Assembly (NCBI RefSeq): GCF_003049575.1
Contig: NZ_PYWI01000001.1
Coordinates: 124,001-188,000 of the forward strand
Origin: Lysinibacillus parviboronicapiens
GTDB lineage: Bacteria; Bacillota; Bacilli; Bacillales_A; Planococcaceae
DNA: 64,000 nucleotides
Reading direction: 5' to 3'
A model generated the notes under the pieces. It made no database searches, had not been told where the DNA came from, and saw only the letters and a list, made by a program, of their open reading frames with translations. Shown here one piece after another: positions 52,372-62,337 of this stretch; within the stretch, counting starts at the first letter, position 1, and each line of letters starts with the position of its first letter. Position numbers and translations under genes: made by a program.

Positions 52372-54659
52372 TATGGACGTTTAATCTCTTCCATAATGTA
52401 AGCTTCAATAATGTCGCCTTCTTTAATATCATTGAAGTTTGTAATTGTAATACCACATTCGTAACCTCTTGCAACTTCTTTTACTTCGTCTTTGAAACGT
52501 TTTAATGTATCTAATTCACCTTCAAAAATCACGACATTGTCACGGATGACACGAACGCCAGAATCACGAGTAACTTTACCTTCAGTTACGTAAGAACCAG
52601 CAATTGTACCAACTTTTGACACTTTAATCGTTTGACGAACTTCAGCTTGACCAATAATTTTTTCTTCAAATTCTGGGTCAAGCATACCTTTCATCGCTTG
52701 CTCGATTTCTTCGATTACTTTATAGATTACACGGTGTAGACGAATATCTACGCCTTCTTCTTCAGCTGCACGTTTTGCATTGACATCCGGACGTACATTG
52801 AAGCCGATAACAATCGCATTTGATGCTGCTGCAAGAGAAATATCTGATTCAGTAATAGCGCCAGCACCAGTGTGGATAATTTTCACGTTAACGCCTTCGA
52901 CATCAATTTTCATAAGTGATGCAGCCATTGCTTCTACAGTACCCTGTACGTCAGCTTTCACGATTAAGTTAAGTTCTTTCATTTCGCCTTGGCTCATTTG
53001 TTCAAATAAGTTATCCAGTGTGACACGTTGTTTTTCAGAACGTTGTGCTTGAATCGCTGTCATTGCGCGTGTTTCACCAACTTGGCGAGCCGTTTTTTCG
53101 TCTTCAAATACAACGAAGCGGTCACCGGCTTGTGGCACATCGTTTAAACCTGTAATTTCTACTGGTGTCGATGGACCAGCTTCTTTCACACGACGGCCTT
53201 TATCATTGACCATTGCACGTACACGACCATATGCATGGCCCACTACGATAGGATCTCCAACTTTTAATGTGCCATCTTGTACTAAAAGTGTTGCTACTGA
53301 GCCACGGCCTTTATCAAGCTGTGCTTCAATAACAGTACCAAGTGCTAAACGGTCAGGATTTGCTTTTAACTCGCCAACTTCTGCTACAAGTAATACCATT
53401 TCTAATAATGTATCGATACCTTCACCTTTTAATGCCGAGATTGGTACGAAAATTGTTTCGCCACCCCAAGCTTCAGGTACTAAACCATGTTCCGTTAATT
53501 CTTGCATAACGCGATCAGGGTTTGCAGAAGGTTTATCCATTTTGTTAACCGCTACAATAATTGGCACTTCTGCCGCTTTTGCATGGTTAATGGCTTCAAC
53601 AGTTTGAGGCATTACACCATCATCCGCTGCTACTACTAAAATTGTTAAGTCCGTTACTTTCGCACCACGTGCACGCATTGTTGTGAACGCAGCGTGTCCA
53701 GGTGTATCTAGGAATGTAATTTTCTTGTCGCCTTCTGTTACTTGATACGCACCGATATGTTGCGTAATACCACCCGCTTCTCCGGCTGTAACTTTAGTGT
53801 GACGGATAGAATCCAGTAACGTTGTTTTACCATGGTCAACGTGTCCCATAATCGTTACTACAGGCGGACGTTCTGATAATACTGCTTCATTTACTTCTTC
53901 TGGTTGTTCGAAGTGTGTTTCTAAATCCGTAATATCTACACGGATTTCTTCTTCTACTTCTACACCATAGTCTGCACAAATTAACTCGATAGCATCCTTA
54001 TCTAATTCTTGGTTAATTGTCGCCATTACACCAAGCATAAATAATTTTTTAATGATTTCAGATGGCTCACGGTGTAGTTTTTTTGCTAATTCTGCAACAG
54101 AAAGAGATTCAACAAATGTAATTTTTTCTGGTAATTCCTTTTGTTTCACTGGTAATGTAGGTTGGTGCGTTTTTGGATGACGGCGTTTACCACCGTGAAT
54201 TCCTGGTTTTGGACGTTGGTTATAGCCTCCGCCTCTACGGTTATTATTATTATTATTGTTATTATTATTATTTTGTGTCATATTTCGATTTTGATTACCT
54301 TTAGTATTCTTAGATTTTTCGTTAGACGAATTTTGGTTTTGGTACGATTGTTGCTGATTGTTCGTTCTCGGCTTAGAAGTAGCAGAGTGCTGCTTTTGTT
54401 CCTCTTGTTTTTTCACCGATTGTTGTGGTTTCTGTTGCCCATTAGCTTGTGATCGTTGTGATACATTTTGAGTAGGTTGTTTCGCCTCTTTTTTGTCAGA
54501 TGCTGGTTTAAATGATTGGTTTAACTTCGTCACAGTGTCGTTTTCCAACATAGACATATGATTGGTTACACTCACATTTAATTTATTTAGCGCTTCAATA
54601 ACCTCTTTACTCGATTTATTCACTTGTTTCGCATATTCATGAACTCTGATTTTGGTCAT
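52371..54659 (-). CDS. infB: Translation initiation factor IF-2
   Basis: 762 aa. N-terminal IF2_N domain, then a low-complexity Gln/Asn/Lys linker with eleven consecutive Asn (about 129-139) encoded by AAT/AAC triplets. A second IF2_N ([20 protein letters not shown]), then the GTPase domain: G1 [13 protein letters not shown]3 DTPGHAAF, G4 [10 protein letters not shown], and the C-terminal domains that bind fMet-tRNA. Known: GTP-dependent initiator tRNA delivery and subunit joining. The linker triplet tract can change length without a frameshift. Confidence 0.97.
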   Translation of the reverse strand: MTKIRVHEYAKQVNKSSKEVIEALNKLNVSVTNHMSMLENDTVTKLNQSFKPASDKKEAKQPTQNVSQRSQANGQQKPQQSVKKQEEQKQHSATSKPRTNNQQQSYQNQNSSNEKSKNTKGNQNRNMTQNNNNNNNNNNNRRGGGYNQRPKPGIHGGKRRHPKTHQPTLPVKQKELPEKITFVESLSVAELAKKLHREPSEIIKKLFMLGVMATINQELDKDAIELICADYGVEVEEEIRVDITDLETHFEQPEEVNEAVLSERPPVVTIMGHVDHGKTTLLDSIRHTKVTAGEAGGITQHIGAYQVTEGDKKITFLDTPGHAAFTTMRARGAKVTDLTILVVAADDGVMPQTVEAINHAKAAEVPIIVAVNKMDKPSANPDRVMQELTEHGLVPEAWGGETIFVPISALKGEGIDTLLEMVLLVAEVGELKANPDRLALGTVIEAQLDKGRGSVATLLVQDGTLKVGDPIVVGHAYGRVRAMVNDKGRRVKEAGPSTPVEITGLNDVPQAGDRFVVFEDEKTARQVGETRAMTAIQAQRSEKQRVTLDNLFEQMSQGEMKELNLIVKADVQGTVEAMAASLMKIDVEGVNVKIIHTGAGAITESDISLAAASNAIVIGFNVRPDVNAKRAAEEEGVDIRLHRVIYKVIEEIEQAMKGMLDPEFEEKIIGQAEVRQTIKVSKVGTIAGSYVTEGKVTRDSGVRVIRDNVVIFEGELDTLKRFKDEVKEVARGYECGITITNFNDIKEGDIIEAYIMEEIKRP

Positions 54660-54673
54660 CTGCTCACCCCCGA

Positions 54674-54982
54674 TTATTTTTCGTTGAGTAGACTAGACAA
54701 TTTGCTTGCAAAACCCTTATCGGTAATAGCTAGAGCCACTCGGGCTTCCTTACCTGTAGCATGTCCTAGATCATAACGATCGCCAACTACATGATACTCA
54801 ACGTTGTAATACGTGCATTTATCTTGAATTTTTTTGCTAGAGTTTTTAGAAGCATCGTTTGCAAGCAGTACTATTTTAGCATTACCATTGCGGACTTCCT
54901 TTACTACTAACTCTTCTCCTGAAATGACTTTACGGGCTCTTGCCGCGATGCCAAGCAAATTAAACACTGCTTGATTTGTCAT
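54674..54982 (-). CDS. ylxQ: L7Ae/L30e-family RNA-binding protein YlxQ
   Basis: 102 aa. [25 protein letters not shown] and [20 protein letters not shown] form the L7Ae/L30e kink-turn-binding fold. The ATG overlaps the ylxR stop (ATGA). Known: YlxQ (RplGA) binds K-turn RNA. The operon position between ylxR and infB is conserved. Confidence 0.93.
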   Translation of the reverse strand: MTNQAVFNLLGIAARARKVISGEELVVKEVRNGNAKIVLLANDASKNSSKKIQDKCTYYNVEYHVVGDRYDLGHATGKEARVALAITDKGFASKLSSLLNEK

Positions 54983-55257
54983 AGTATTGACTCCCTACGA
55001 ATGATCGTTAGTAGTTCTTCGTAGACTTCTTCAGGAATTTTCACATCAAGTTGGTGCCCTAAAACATTTTTCTTGCGTGCGATGTCAATCGCCTGTTCAG
55101 ACTTTGAAACATAGGCGCCACGTCCAGGCTTTTTACCCGAAACATCAACGCTTACCTCGCCTTCCTTCGAACGCACAACCCGAATCATTTCTTTTTTTGG
55201 TAGCATTTCTCCAGTGGCTACACACTTTCGAAGAGGCACTTTTTTATTAACCGCCAT
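54979..55257 (-). CDS. ylxR: YlxR, RNase P modulator RnpM
   Basis: 92 aa from MAVNKKVPLRKCVATGEMLPKKEMIRVV, with KKPGRGAYVSK and a KKNVLGHQLDV tail (DUF448). The ATG at 55257 has GGAAAGGTG upstream. A longer frame from 55350 runs through a structured repeat and is rejected. Known: B. subtilis YlxR (RnpM) binds the RNase P RNA and lowers its activity. The repeat copy E ends 58 nt before the start. Confidence 0.93.
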   Translation of the reverse strand: MAVNKKVPLRKCVATGEMLPKKEMIRVVRSKEGEVSVDVSGKKPGRGAYVSKSEQAIDIARKKNVLGHQLDVKIPEEVYEELLTIIRRESIL

Positions 55258-55314
55258 AAGAATCACCTTTCCTCTCTGAAGCTTCGTAAGAGGTGGACTA
55301 ACCATAATCAAAAC

Positions 55315-55440
55315 TGCTTCGGCGTAGCATTCGGATTTGGCATTGTACATGACAATGTCAAATCCATGTCATCAAGCCGGAGACTCTGACTTAATTCAGT
55401 CGGCGCCCAACCGCCCACTGAATTAAGTCAGTTGACTAGT
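55315..55440 (+). repeat. Structured intergenic repeat, copy E (partial and diverged)
   Basis: Left part CGGATTTGGCATTGTAC matches copy C's CAGATTTTGAATTGTGC in 13 of 17 positions. The middle GCCGGAGACT, ACTTAATTCAG, CTGAATTAAG corresponds to GCCGGAGGCT, ACTTATTTCAG and CTGAAAAG of copies A and B. It folds into two hairpins: 14-bp GGATTTG...CAAATCC and a perfect 15-bp CTGACTTAATTCAGT stem. Located between nusA and ylxR. Confidence 0.5.
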
Positions 55441-55457
55441 CACACGGGCTTTCTTAC

Positions 55458-56597
55458 TTATTCTTCGTCGTCTTGATATAAGTCAACTGCTACATCTTCG
55501 TAGTCGCTTTCTTCATCATCCGCCGGTACGAAAGTACTTGTTGCAGATGGATAAATACCTAACTCACGTGCATCTGTTTCACTTTTAATATCAATTTTCC
55601 AACCAGTCAGTTTTGCAGCTAAGCGAGCATTTTGACCACGTTTACCGATTGCTAATGACAATTGGTAGTCTGGTACGACAACAGTTGTTGATTTTTCTTC
55701 CTCATTCACTTGCACATCTAATACTTTTGAAGGGCTAAGTGCATTCGCTACAAATACAACAGGATCTTCTGACCATTCAACAATATCAATTTTCTCACCG
55801 TTTAATTCATTGACAATTGTTTGTACACGCGCACCTTTTGCACCAACACAAGAACCAACCGGATCAACTTCTTCATTATGTGCATAGACAGAGATTTTAG
55901 AACGATCTCCGGCTTCACGTGCAATGGATTTGATTTCGACAATACCTTCATAAATTTCTGGTACTTCCATTTCAAACAAGCGACGTAGTAAGCCAGGATG
56001 TGTACGCGAAACAATGACTTGTGGGCCACGCGTCGTACGTTCCACTTTCGTAATGTATACTTTGATACGATCATGAGGATGATACGTTTCACCTTGAATT
56101 TGTTCGTTTTGTGGTAACGCTGCTTCGACTTTACCTAGACCAACATAAATATTACGTGCATCTAGACGTTCAACAACACCAGTTACAATATCATCTTCGC
56201 GGTCAACATATTGCTCATAAATTAAGCCACGCTCTGCCTCACGTACACGTTGTGTAACAACTTGTTTCGCAGTTTGTGCTGCGATACGGCCAAAATTACG
56301 AGGCGTTACTTCTTGCTCCACGATATCCGCTAATTGATAGGCTGGATTGATGACTTTGGCATCTTCTAATGAAATTTCTAAGCGATCGTCCTCAACTTCT
56401 TCGACAACATCTTTTCGTGAAAACACACGAATTGAGCCCTTATCTAAGTTTAAATCTACACGGACATTTTGAGCTTGGTTAAAGTTGCGCTTGTATGCTG
56501 TTACTAATGCAGCTTCAATCGCTTCGATTAACACATCTCTTGAAATTCCTTTTTGTTCTTCTAGCGCTGTTAGCGCATCTAACAAATCACTACTCAT
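55458..56597 (-). CDS. nusA: Transcription termination/antitermination protein NusA
   Basis: 379 aa (short, Firmicute type without the C-terminal acidic repeats of proteobacteria). N-terminal RNAP-binding domain (LLDALTALEEQKGISRDVL), S1 domain (GVVERLDARNIYVGLGKVEA), then two KH domains with DPVGSCVGAKGARVQTI and LAIGKRGQNARLAAKLTGW. The acidic tail is rich in Asp/Glu. Known: pausing and intrinsic termination enhancer. It follows rimP by 24 bp, the standard order. Confidence 0.97.
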   Translation of the reverse strand: MSSDLLDALTALEEQKGISRDVLIEAIEAALVTAYKRNFNQAQNVRVDLNLDKGSIRVFSRKDVVEEVEDDRLEISLEDAKVINPAYQLADIVEQEVTPRNFGRIAAQTAKQVVTQRVREAERGLIYEQYVDREDDIVTGVVERLDARNIYVGLGKVEAALPQNEQIQGETYHPHDRIKVYITKVERTTRGPQVIVSRTHPGLLRRLFEMEVPEIYEGIVEIKSIAREAGDRSKISVYAHNEEVDPVGSCVGAKGARVQTIVNELNGEKIDIVEWSEDPVVFVANALSPSKVLDVQVNEEEKSTTVVVPDYQLSLAIGKRGQNARLAAKLTGWKIDIKSETDARELGIYPSATSTFVPADDEESDYEDVAVDLYQDDEE

Positions 56598-56621
56598 TTT
56601 GTTTTCACTCCTAAATATGCA

Positions 56622-57098
56622 TTATGCTGAGAAATCGATGGCAAGTCGTGCCAAAGCGATTTTTTCCTGTTCAATTGTTACTGTAATTTTTCGTGTTTTA
56701 ATACGTACTTCCATCACTAATGTATGATTATCGTATGACGTTAAGTAGCCTTGGAATTCCTTCATGTCCTTGATGGGCTCATAGGTTTTTACATAAATTA
56801 ATTTACCAATCGCTTTTTCAAAATCAGCATCTTTTTTCAATGGACGTTCTGCACCTGGTGAAGATACTTCTAAATAATAGTTTTGTGTAATCGGATCTTT
56901 TTCATCCAACAGTAAACTAAGTCGTTCACTAACTTGAGCACATTGGTCAATGTCGATTCCACCCTCTGGTGTATCTACATAAATACGTAAAAACCAGTTA
57001 CGTCCTTCTTTTACGAACTCGATATCTACTAACTCAAGATTTAACTCTTCAACAATTGGAATGGCAAGTTCTTCAATTACAGATGGTACTTTGCTCAT
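56622..57098 (-). CDS. rimP: Ribosome maturation factor RimP
   Basis: 158 aa from MSKVPSVIEELAIPIVEEL. The ATG at 57098 follows AGGAGG by 6 nt. The ATG five codons earlier lies within the ribosome site. RIYVDTPEGGIDIDQCAQVSE and YLEVSSPGAERPLKKD are RimP signatures. Known: 30S biogenesis. First gene of the rimP-nusA-infB operon, with its promoter somewhere in 57120-57220. Confidence 0.96.
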   Translation of the reverse strand: MSKVPSVIEELAIPIVEELNLELVDIEFVKEGRNWFLRIYVDTPEGGIDIDQCAQVSERLSLLLDEKDPITQNYYLEVSSPGAERPLKKDADFEKAIGKLIYVKTYEPIKDMKEFQGYLTSYDNHTLVMEVRIKTRKITVTIEQEKIALARLAIDFSA

Positions 57099-57532
57099 TG
57101 TTTCCTCCTGCATCTTTCAATTTCTGGCGTAATAAAACAGAAATTCCACCATTTGCTTTGGTGAAATTTGACGGTCTTACCTGCTGTTAGTCTAAAAATT
57201 TGTTTTGCTACAATATAACAACAGAAAAGAGCGGGAAGGACCCACTCTTTTGCTGGAAAACTATCAACAAATTATTACCATAAGGATAGCACAGTTCACT
57301 TCACATTGCAAATTTCCTTAATTAGGACAATAACGTATCGATCAATAATGCCTCGACATTATTACGTCCGGAATCGGCTTTGTGCTTGCACAAAGAACTC
57401 CTTTTCGATTTCCGTGACATCCGCCGGAGGCTTTAACTTATTTCAGCGGATGTTTGTACATCCGCTGAAAAGCAACTTAAATCCGCATTCATCTCACCAC
57501 CTATAGAGGTGGGAGACTTCTGCTGAAAGAAG
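57099..57532. other. 434-bp interval between polC and rimP
   Basis: Contains repeat copy A (57342-57538), the polC terminator (57225-57251) and about 125 bp of leader/promoter region for the rimP operon, including an imperfect AATTTCACC/GGTGGAATTT hairpin near 57143-57170. No gene. Confidence 0.6.
57225..57251 (-). terminator. polC terminator
   Basis: AAAAGAG and CTCTTTT with GGG/CCC inside and one mismatch. The minus strand continues CTGTTGTTAT. It lies about 280 nt past the polC stop, beyond the repeat. Confidence 0.7.
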
Positions 57533-57538
57533 TTAAAA
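57342..57538 (+). repeat. Structured intergenic repeat, copy A
   Basis: 197 bp, nearly identical to 62084-62281: about six differences, one of them an indel. Hairpins: AATAATG/CATTATT, CTTTGTGC/GCACAAAG, TTCAGCGGATGT/ACATCCGCTGAA and CCACCT/AGGTGG. The right end covers the polC stop codon (57533-57535). Confidence 0.85.
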
Positions 57539-60500
57539 TAATGAAAGCTGATTGGCGTCTGGCATGCCTTCTAAGCAACCTAATTGATCCATATACTCAA
57601 TGAGCGTTTTAGACACTCGACCACGTTGCTGTAAATCTTCCTTCGATAAAAACTCTCCGTCTTCACGAGCAGCTACAATTGTTTTAGCTACGTTCGTGCC
57701 AAGTCCGGGAATCGCATCAAACGGTGGAATCAAGGAATTTCCATCAATAATAAACTCACTAGCTTGTGAGCGATATAAGTCAACTTTTTTGAAACTCATG
57801 CCGCGTTCACACATTTCAAGTGCGAGTTCCATGACCGTTAGTAGGTTTTTCTCTTTCGTTGAAGCATCTAAGCCCTTCATATTGATTTCATCAATTTTCG
57901 CACGAATCATTTGTGAACCTTGTGTCATCGCAATTAAATCAAAATCATCTGCACGCACCGTGAAGTACGCTGCATAATAGAGAATCGGAAAATGCACCTT
58001 AAACCAAGCTATACGTACCGCCATTAAAACATATGCAGCCGCATGGGCCTTCGGGAACATGTATTTGATTTTTTTACAAGAGTCGATGTACCAGCCTGGT
58101 ACCTTATTTGCGAGCATTTCAGCTTCAAATTCGTCGGATAAACCTTTCCCTTTACGAACGGACTCCATAATTTTGAAAGCCAATGAGGGTTCAAGTCCTT
58201 GGTAAATTAAATAGACCATAATGTCATCACGACAGCCGATTACTTCTTTAAGGATACATGTACCATTTTGTATGAGCTCCTGTGCGTTACCAAGCCATAC
58301 ATCCGTGCCATGAGAAAGTCCGGAGATTTGTACAAGCTCTGAGAATGTAGAGGGTTTTGTATCTTCTAACATTTGACGCACAAATCGCGTTCCAAACTCA
58401 GGTATGCCTAGTGTTCCTGTTTTACAGCCAATTTGCTTTTCCGTTACACCTAATGACTCCGGCGAACTAAAAATCTTCATAACAATCGGATCATCTGTCG
58501 GAATAGTTTTTGGATCAATACCCGATAAATCTTGCAACATCCGAATTACGGTTGGATCATCGTGTCCAAGAATATCGAGTTTTAAAATATTATCGTGTAT
58601 GGAATGGAAGTCAAAATGTGTTGTACGCCACTCTGAATCCTGTGCATCGGCAGGGAACTGAACTGGTGAGAAATCATAAATATCCATATAATCTGGTACT
58701 ACGATAATACCACCTGGGTGTTGCCCTGTCGTACGTTTCACGCCTGTACATCCTTGAACTAAACGATCTACCTCAGCACCACGGAAATGTAAATTATGAT
58801 CATTTGCATAGCCTTTTACGTAGCCATATGCTGTTTTCTCCGCAACTGTACCGATTGTACCGGCCCGGAAGACATAATCTTCACCAAACAACACCTTTGT
58901 GTAGTTATGTGCCTGCGGTTGATATTCACCTGAGAAGTTCAAATCTATATCTGGCACTTTATCCCCTTTGAAACCTAAGAATGTTTCGAATGGAATATCT
59001 TGCCCATCTTTTTTATACGGTGTGCCACATTCCGTACAGTCCTTATTTGGTAAGTCATAGCCTGAGCTAACCGAACCATCATCAAAGAACTCCACATGCT
59101 TACAATTTGGACAAATGTAGTGAGGTGGAAGCGGATTTACTTCGGTAATTTCCATAAAGGTAGCGACAAGGGAAGAACCAACCGAACCACGTGACCCTAC
59201 TAAGTAGCCATCTGCTAATGATTTTTTCACGAGCTTGGCCGAGATTAAATAAATAACCCCAAACCCATGTCCAAGTATCGACTTTAATTCCTTGTCTATT
59301 CGTGCCTTGACGATTTCTGGTAACTCTTCACCGTAAATGCGATGAGCCATTTCGTACGTTAAATTTGTCACTTCATCATCAGAGCCTTCAATTTTCGGTG
59401 TATATAGATCATCCTTAATCGGTTTTACATCACCAATCATAGCTGCGATTTTTTGCGAATTTGTGACGACGATTTCTTTTGCAATATCTGGACCTAAAAA
59501 ATCAAATTCTTGGAGCATTTCGTCGGTCGTTCTAAAATGTACTTCTGGTAACTTCGATCTGTTTAATATATTGGCGCCACCTTGAGAACCAATCAATATT
59601 TGTCTAAACATTGCATCTGTCGGATCTAAGTAATGAACATTCCCCGTTGCCACAACTGGTTTATCAAGTTTCTTCCCGAGCTTTACAAGCTTACGGATAA
59701 TGTCCTCGATTGTCCACTCATCTCTTACGACATTACGTTCGATTAATGGTGCATAGACAGCTTTTGGTTGCACTTCAATATAATCGTAAAATCTCGCAAC
59801 TTGTTCGGCTTCCTCTGGCGATTTATTCATCATCGTTTCAAATAATTCGCCATTACTGCAGCCTGAACCGATTAGAAGCCCCTCTCTATACTGTTCGAGC
59901 GTTGCGCGTGTTACACGTGGTACACGGTAAAAGGTTTTTGTATGGGCATGTGTCACAATCTTAAACAGATTTTTCAATCCATCATTATCTACTGCTAATA
60001 TTGTACAGTGCATTGGTCGTGCTTTTTTATACGCATCACCACCACCGATATGCTTATTGAAATCATCATGATATTTGATATCTAGTTCATCCGCTTCTTT
60101 TAACAGATGCAATAGTAAATAACCTGTTGCCTCTGTATCATAAATGGCACGGTGATGCTGGGTTAATTCAATTCCAAATTTTTTACATAGCGTATTTAAG
60201 CGATGATTTTTCATCGTTGGATGGAGTAAACGTGCAAGCTCTAGCGTATCAATTACTGGATGAACTGTGTCGGCTAGACCATATTTCTTATATCCAGTGT
60301 ATAAAAAGCCCATATCGAAAGAGGCATTATGTGCCACAACGATTGCGTCTCCTATAAATGCATGAAACTCTCGGATGACCTGCTCTACTTCTGGCGCATT
60401 ACGTACCATATCATCGGTGATACCTGTCAGTTCAATAGTGGTTGCTGAAAGTGCATGATGCGGATTCGCAAAGCTTTCGTATTTGTCAATTACATGTCCA

Positions 60501-61864
60501 CCTTTGATTTTTACCGCTGCAAGCTCAATTATTGTATCGTATGCCGTAGATAGACCCGTTGTTTCGACGTCAAAGACGACATAGGTTGTATCTTCTAACG
60601 TTCGATGCTCAGGGGCGTAAGCAATTGGTACACCGTCATCTACTAAATTTGCTTCCAAACCGTAAATAACCTTAATGCCATGTTTTTTCCCTGCACCATA
60701 GGCATCTGGGAAAGATTGCACAACAGCATGGTCAGTAATAGCAATCGCTGGATGCCCCCACTTAGCGGCTTGTGCTACCAATCTCTCTACTGGTGTGACC
60801 GCATCCATTTGACTCATCGGCGTATGCAAATGTAACTCCACACGTTTTTCGTTTTGTGGTGCCTTGTCCTGGCGTGTTTCTTTTTTAATTTCGTTAATAT
60901 CATTTGCCATGATGATTAAATCACGAATAAACGTATCGGTTTGTACCGAGCCACGTACTTTTACCCACATTCCCTTTTTCAAATGTTGCATGAGTTCTGC
61001 ATCATCATTATCACGTGAGAACATTTTCACAATGATGGAATCCGTATAGTCAGTAATTTTAACTTGCAACAACGAACGGCCACTTTTTAATTCTTTAATT
61101 TCTGTATCGAACACAAAACCTTCTACGATTACGCGGCGTTCTTCCTCAACAATGCGTTTAATTTCCATGGTTTCATCGTCTTTAATGTGCATACCCAACT
61201 GAAATGGTCGATCCCCCAGAGCAGCCAAGGCTGGATTATCCTTCTTGTCCTGCTCACGCTTTTGGAAGTCTTGCACGGCTTGTTGCGCCATTGCTGCTTC
61301 TTCTAAACGCTTCTGCTCTATAAAGGCTTCCTGTGCTGCTCGCATTTCTTCCGTTTCATCTTGGAGCATGAAATCCATCGCTATCGGTGGGAATCCAAAT
61401 TGACTATAGCTCGCAGATAATTTCTCTGCATACTTCGTTTTCAGCATCATGAATTCCATTTCCTGCATACAGGATAAGGTAATTTTTTGACCGTTCCACA
61501 TAGGTATTTGCGATACAAGACAATTTTTCAATGTTGGTGCCATATCATCGATTTGTTCTACTACCGTTAACCAATAGGCTTGAATTAGTTCCTCTGTTAC
61601 ATTTTGTTCTAGCGTTTCGAAGGTGGTATTAATTTGAGCAATAGCTGCAAATTTTTCAGCTAAGTGTGTGTGAAAAAGCTGGTATAACGGAAACGGCAAA
61701 ATTCCGCGTAATTTAATAGTAAAATGCCAGAGCCTATTTTTTTTATGCACGGTTAGACGTGATAATTCCCCTTCTTCAAAAAAGGACATATACACATCAT
61801 CCGTTAACTCTAATTGCTGCAAGAGCATTTGGAGTTTTAATCTTGCCTCTTGTTGCTGTTCCAA
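57533..61864 (-). CDS. polC: DNA polymerase III PolC, alpha subunit with proofreading exonuclease
   Basis: 1443 aa. N-terminal domains with an OB fold, PHP domain ([13 protein letters not shown], near 346) interrupted by the 3'-5' exonuclease ([11 protein letters not shown] near 428), a zinc knuckle (CPNCKH...CTECG near 918) and the polymerase with [14 protein letters not shown] (catalytic Asp, near 973). Known: main leading- and lagging-strand replicase of Firmicutes. The start is TTG at 61864 with AGGTG 9 nt upstream. Flanked by two near-identical 200-bp repeats, with a terminator-type hairpin 28 nt before the start. Confidence 0.97.
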   Translation of the reverse strand: MEQQQEARLKLQMLLQQLELTDDVYMSFFEEGELSRLTVHKKNRLWHFTIKLRGILPFPLYQLFHTHLAEKFAAIAQINTTFETLEQNVTEELIQAYWLTVVEQIDDMAPTLKNCLVSQIPMWNGQKITLSCMQEMEFMMLKTKYAEKLSASYSQFGFPPIAMDFMLQDETEEMRAAQEAFIEQKRLEEAAMAQQAVQDFQKREQDKKDNPALAALGDRPFQLGMHIKDDETMEIKRIVEEERRVIVEGFVFDTEIKELKSGRSLLQVKITDYTDSIIVKMFSRDNDDAELMQHLKKGMWVKVRGSVQTDTFIRDLIIMANDINEIKKETRQDKAPQNEKRVELHLHTPMSQMDAVTPVERLVAQAAKWGHPAIAITDHAVVQSFPDAYGAGKKHGIKVIYGLEANLVDDGVPIAYAPEHRTLEDTTYVVFDVETTGLSTAYDTIIELAAVKIKGGHVIDKYESFANPHHALSATTIELTGITDDMVRNAPEVEQVIREFHAFIGDAIVVAHNASFDMGFLYTGYKKYGLADTVHPVIDTLELARLLHPTMKNHRLNTLCKKFGIELTQHHRAIYDTEATGYLLLHLLKEADELDIKYHDDFNKHIGGGDAYKKARPMHCTILAVDNDGLKNLFKIVTHAHTKTFYRVPRVTRATLEQYREGLLIGSGCSNGELFETMMNKSPEEAEQVARFYDYIEVQPKAVYAPLIERNVVRDEWTIEDIIRKLVKLGKKLDKPVVATGNVHYLDPTDAMFRQILIGSQGGANILNRSKLPEVHFRTTDEMLQEFDFLGPDIAKEIVVTNSQKIAAMIGDVKPIKDDLYTPKIEGSDDEVTNLTYEMAHRIYGEELPEIVKARIDKELKSILGHGFGVIYLISAKLVKKSLADGYLVGSRGSVGSSLVATFMEITEVNPLPPHYICPNCKHVEFFDDGSVSSGYDLPNKDCTECGTPYKKDGQDIPFETFLGFKGDKVPDIDLNFSGEYQPQAHNYTKVLFGEDYVFRAGTIGTVAEKTAYGYVKGYANDHNLHFRGAEVDRLVQGCTGVKRTTGQHPGGIIVVPDYMDIYDFSPVQFPADAQDSEWRTTHFDFHSIHDNILKLDILGHDDPTVIRMLQDLSGIDPKTIPTDDPIVMKIFSSPESLGVTEKQIGCKTGTLGIPEFGTRFVRQMLEDTKPSTFSELVQISGLSHGTDVWLGNAQELIQNGTCILKEVIGCRDDIMVYLIYQGLEPSLAFKIMESVRKGKGLSDEFEAEMLANKVPGWYIDSCKKIKYMFPKAHAAAYVLMAVRIAWFKVHFPILYYAAYFTVRADDFDLIAMTQGSQMIRAKIDEINMKGLDASTKEKNLLTVMELALEMCERGMSFKKVDLYRSQASEFIIDGNSLIPPFDAIPGLGTNVAKTIVAAREDGEFLSKEDLQQRGRVSKTLIEYMDQLGCLEGMPDANQLSLF

Positions 61865-61891
61865 TCGGTTGACACCTACTTTCTACTTTAT

Positions 61892-61921
61892 TGAAAAAAG
61901 AGGCAGTCTGCAAAGCCTCTT
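61892..61921 (-). terminator. Terminator/attenuator hairpin in the polC leader
   Basis: AAGAGGC (61898-61904) and GCCTCTT (61915-61921) with a 10-nt loop. The minus strand continues TTTTTTCAATAAAG and then the polC ribosome site. It may end proS transcripts or attenuate polC. Confidence 0.75.
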
Positions 61922-61959
61922 GCTGTATTTCCCTGTAGCGGATTTTATTAAAATTTGAT

Positions 61960-62066
61960 GCAAAAAAATTCGCTCCCTTCCACGGGCGATCCGCAAGCCT
62001 CACAAATATTTTAAATCTGTGGTGACTTGCTTGACTCGCTTTCCCGCAGGATTGTCGCGAATTTTA
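61960..62066. repeat. GC-rich palindromic intergenic repeat of Bacillaceae type (second copy)
   Basis: TTCGCTCCCTTCCACGGGCG, ATCCGCAAGCCTC, GACTTGCTTGACTCGC, TTTCCCGCAGGATTGTCGCG match, from memory, a repeat found between genes in Lysinibacillus and Bacillus. It is a different sub-type from the one at 2121-2237. Confidence 0.5.
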
Positions 62067-62083
62067 GGCTTAATCCTATCATA

Positions 62084-62281
62084 TCAATAATGCCTCGACA
62101 TTATTGCGTCCGGAATCGGCTTTGTGCTTGCACAAAGAACTCCTTTCCGATTTCCGTAACATCCGCCGGAGGCTTTAACTTATTTCAGCGGATGTTTGTA
62201 CACCCGCTGAAAAGCAACTTAAATCAAGCATTCATCTCACCACCTATAGAGGTGGGAGACTTCTGCTGAAAGAAGTTAAAA
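62084..62281 (+). repeat. Structured intergenic repeat, copy B
   Basis: 198 bp, nearly identical to copy A at 57342 and in the same orientation, upstream of polC. The same four hairpins are present. In the third, a T-to-C change (CACCC for CATCC) leaves a G-U pair if the minus strand is the RNA. Confidence 0.85.
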
Positions 62282-62308
62282 AACATGCTTCTCATTAAGA
62301 GTATCTAC

Positions 62309-62336
62309 ATCCTTTTGAGAACACGTTCAAAAGGAT
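62309..62336 (-). terminator. Hairpin immediately after proS
   Basis: ATCCTTTTGA and TCAAAAGGAT, 10-bp perfect stem, 8-nt loop, directly after the proS stop. No U-tract follows on the minus strand, so termination is doubtful. Confidence 0.4.
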
Positions 62337-62337
62337 A

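Larger units (their letters stand above)
61865..62337. other. 473-bp interval between proS and polC
   Basis: From right to left in transcription order: a U-poor hairpin after proS (62309-62336), repeat copy B, a GC-rich Bacillaceae-type repeat (61960-62066) and a terminator hairpin immediately before polC. No gene and no clear promoter seen. Confidence 0.6.

Noticed and set aside
55258..55350. Longer N-terminus for ylxR
   Set aside because: The extension reads through a repeat-derived leader. The internal ATG has the ribosome site and the family's normal start.
62027..62269. 80-codon plus-strand frame over the repeat, also seen in part near 57306
   Set aside because: It is contained in the structured repeat and stops differ between copies. 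There is no ribosome site.
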